Shown: positions 5,744 to 6,710 of the stretch, in pieces
How the letters are laid out: the number at the start of each line of letters is the position of its first letter
Numbering within the stretch: position 1 is the stretch's first letter
Assembly: GCA_002425885.1 (NCBI GenBank)
Contig: DINC01000130.1
Location: 1,943 to 8,652 of the forward strand
Direction: 5' to 3'
Length of the DNA: 6,710 nt
Source: Spirochaetia bacterium UBA5550
GTDB taxonomy: Bacteria; Spirochaetota; UBA4802; UBA5550
Notes under the pieces: model-generated
Database searches by the model: none
What the model saw: only the letters and a program-made list of their open reading frames with translations
What the model was told of the DNA's origin: nothing
Program-made: the position numbers and the translations under genes

Positions 5744-5752
5744 CACCTCACC
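5744..5752 (-). promoter_or_regulatory. Ribosome binding site of rfbG overlapping the rfbF stop
   Basis: The minus strand reads GGTGAGGTG. The TGA inside it (5750-5748) is the stop codon of rfbF, and its GAGG lies about 7 bases before the TTG start of rfbG. Ribosomes finishing rfbF therefore sit on the rfbG initiation signal. Confidence 0.65.
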
Positions 5753-6521
5753 AGAGTTTCCATGGAGCTTTACCCGATTCCCACATCGCGTTAAGATCAA
5801 TTTTGTCGCGAAGAGTATCCATAGGTTTCCAGAAGCCGTTATGATGATATGCGGCCAATTCACCTTCAGATACAAGTTTTTCCAAAGGTTCTCTTTCCCA
5901 TATGATACTATCATCTTTTATCAGATCAATAACAGAAGGTTCAAGCACAAAGAAGCCGCCATTGATCCAGTTTCCGTCGCCTTTTGGTTTTTCTATAAAA
6001 GATTTTATTTCATCACCCTCAATTTCAAGTGCACCAAATTTTCCCGATGGCAATACTGCAGTCAGAGTAGCTTTTTTCCCTTTCTGCTTGTGGAATGACA
6101 GGAGTTTATTTATATCTATATCAGATACACCATCTCCATATGTCATCATAAAGGTTTCATTTCCGATATAATCTCTGACTCTTTTAAGACGCCCGCCGGT
6201 CATTGTTTCAGCACCTGTATCAACAAGGGTTACTTTCCAGGGTTCAGCATTAGAGTTATGGAACATTCTTTCCTGCTCTCCGGCAGAAAAATCAAATGTC
6301 ACATCTGAATTATGAAGAAAATAATGATGGAAATATTCTTTAATAAAATATCCTTTATATCCAAGGCATACGATAAATTCATTGATGCCGTAGTGGGAGT
6401 ATATTTTCATTATATGCCATAAAATGGGCTTTCCGCCGATCTCTACCATAGGTTTCGGCCGGATATCTGTCTCTTCACTGAGACGGGTTCCCATGCCACC
6501 CGCAAGTAATACTACTTTCAT
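5748..6521 (-). CDS. rfbF: Glucose-1-phosphate cytidylyltransferase
   Basis: Makes CDP-glucose from CTP and glucose-1-phosphate, the entry step of the CDP-dideoxyhexose pathway. The protein is the family's usual length (257 aa). The nucleotide-binding signature LAGGMGTRLSEET runs from residue 6 to 18, and the SEET ending after GTRL is characteristic of cytidylyl rather than thymidylyl transferases. Also visible are RPKPMVEIGGKP (21-32) with K23, the metal-binding aspartate D130 in YGDGVSD, EKPKGDGNWINGGFFV (177-192) and FWKPMDTLRDK (230-240). The ATG at 6521-6519 is the first gene start after a 189-base non-coding stretch and has a modest AGG about 8 bases upstream. It is the first gene of the visible operon, followed by rfbG after 9 bases. 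The assignment is secure. Confidence 0.97.
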   Translation of the reverse strand: MKVVLLAGGMGTRLSEETDIRPKPMVEIGGKPILWHIMKIYSHYGINEFIVCLGYKGYFIKEYFHHYFLHNSDVTFDFSAGEQERMFHNSNAEPWKVTLVDTGAETMTGGRLKRVRDYIGNETFMMTYGDGVSDIDINKLLSFHKQKGKKATLTAVLPSGKFGALEIEGDEIKSFIEKPKGDGNWINGGFFVLEPSVIDLIKDDSIIWEREPLEKLVSEGELAAYHHNGFWKPMDTLRDKIDLNAMWESGKAPWKLW

Positions 6522-6710
6522 TGAAATACCTGTTCAAATAATTTAGTTATTCCGTAGACTCTAAATTTCTGTATTTATAGCGATTATTGTCAATAGAATT
6601 TTTCCGGCTGTAATCCTGTTCTTAAGTTCTTTTATTTTATAGCTTTACATCTGAAGCTGCAAGTCATTCAAAGGTTATAGTAACTATGTATATATAATTG
6701 AGTACAGAAA
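6522..6710 (-). promoter_or_regulatory. Upstream region of rfbF with weak promoter candidates
   Basis: This AT-rich 189-base stretch has no supported gene; all three minus-strand frames entering from the edge stop within about 45 bases. One candidate promoter is TTGCAG (6662-6657), a 17-base spacer, then TAAAAT (6639-6634). A perfect TTGACA lies at 6593-6588, but the only good -10 near it (TATAAA, 6579-6574) is 8 bases away, too close for sigma70. I find no JUMPstart/ops element (GGCGGTAG). An upstream gene on the same strand could also feed transcription in from outside. Confidence 0.3.

Noticed and set aside
5682..6098. 138-codon plus-strand frame across the rfbF/rfbG boundary
   Set aside because: It is antisense to two well-supported genes, with no recognisable motif or convincing ribosome site.
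6574..6593. TTGACA followed by TATAAA upstream of rfbF as a promoter
   Set aside because: The boxes are only 8 bases apart, far below the 15-19 needed. At 17 bases from TTGACA the -10 match (AGAAAT) is poor.
1..6710. CRISPR arrays, tRNA or rRNA genes, insertion sequences
   Set aside because: No regularly spaced repeats, cloverleaf or rRNA-like sequence, or transposase-like reading frame was seen on either strand.

Overview
The window carries one dense minus-strand gene block for a nucleotide-activated deoxy sugar of the kind found in O-antigen or other surface polysaccharides. Read in the direction of transcription (6710 to 1), the order is: rfbF (glucose-1-phosphate cytidylyltransferase), rfbG (CDP-glucose 4,6-dehydratase), an intergenic stretch with a good promoter and repeat-like DNA, a small antitoxin-like gene, a MazF/PemK-toxin domain fused in frame to RfbH (the PLP/[2Fe-2S] 3-dehydratase), a GtrA-family membrane protein, an acylating acetaldehyde dehydrogenase, a 4-hydroxy-2-oxovalerate-type aldolase, and the first 42 codons of a thiamine-pyrophosphate (TPP) enzyme that runs off the window at base 1. 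No convincing gene lies on the plus strand.

How the genes may work together: RfbF, RfbG and RfbH are the established route from glucose-1-phosphate to CDP-4-keto-3,6-dideoxyglucose. In place of the usual reductase and epimerase genes, the next enzymes are a DmpF/DmpG-like pair and a TPP enzyme. YerE of the yersiniose pathway is a precedent for a TPP enzyme adding an acyl group to C-4 of this CDP-keto sugar. I infer that the cluster makes a C-4-branched 3,6-dideoxy sugar, possibly with a branch longer than two carbons because an aldolase is available to build a hydroxylated 2-oxo acid donor.

The oddest feature is the toxin-antitoxin module between rfbG and rfbH. The toxin has its expected catalytic residues, overlaps its antitoxin-like gene by four bases, and reads straight into an almost complete RfbH that has no start codon of its own. 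A promoter with a near-consensus -35, 17-base spacer and -10 lies just after rfbG and would drive this second half of the operon separately.

Organism: base composition is moderate (estimated by eye at low-to-mid 40s % GC). Strong GGAGG-type ribosome binding sites, TTG starts and a sigma70-like promoter suggest a bacterium with ordinary Shine-Dalgarno initiation and argue against Bacteroidota. I cannot place it further. The other non-coding stretch, 6522-6710 upstream of rfbF, holds only weak promoter candidates.
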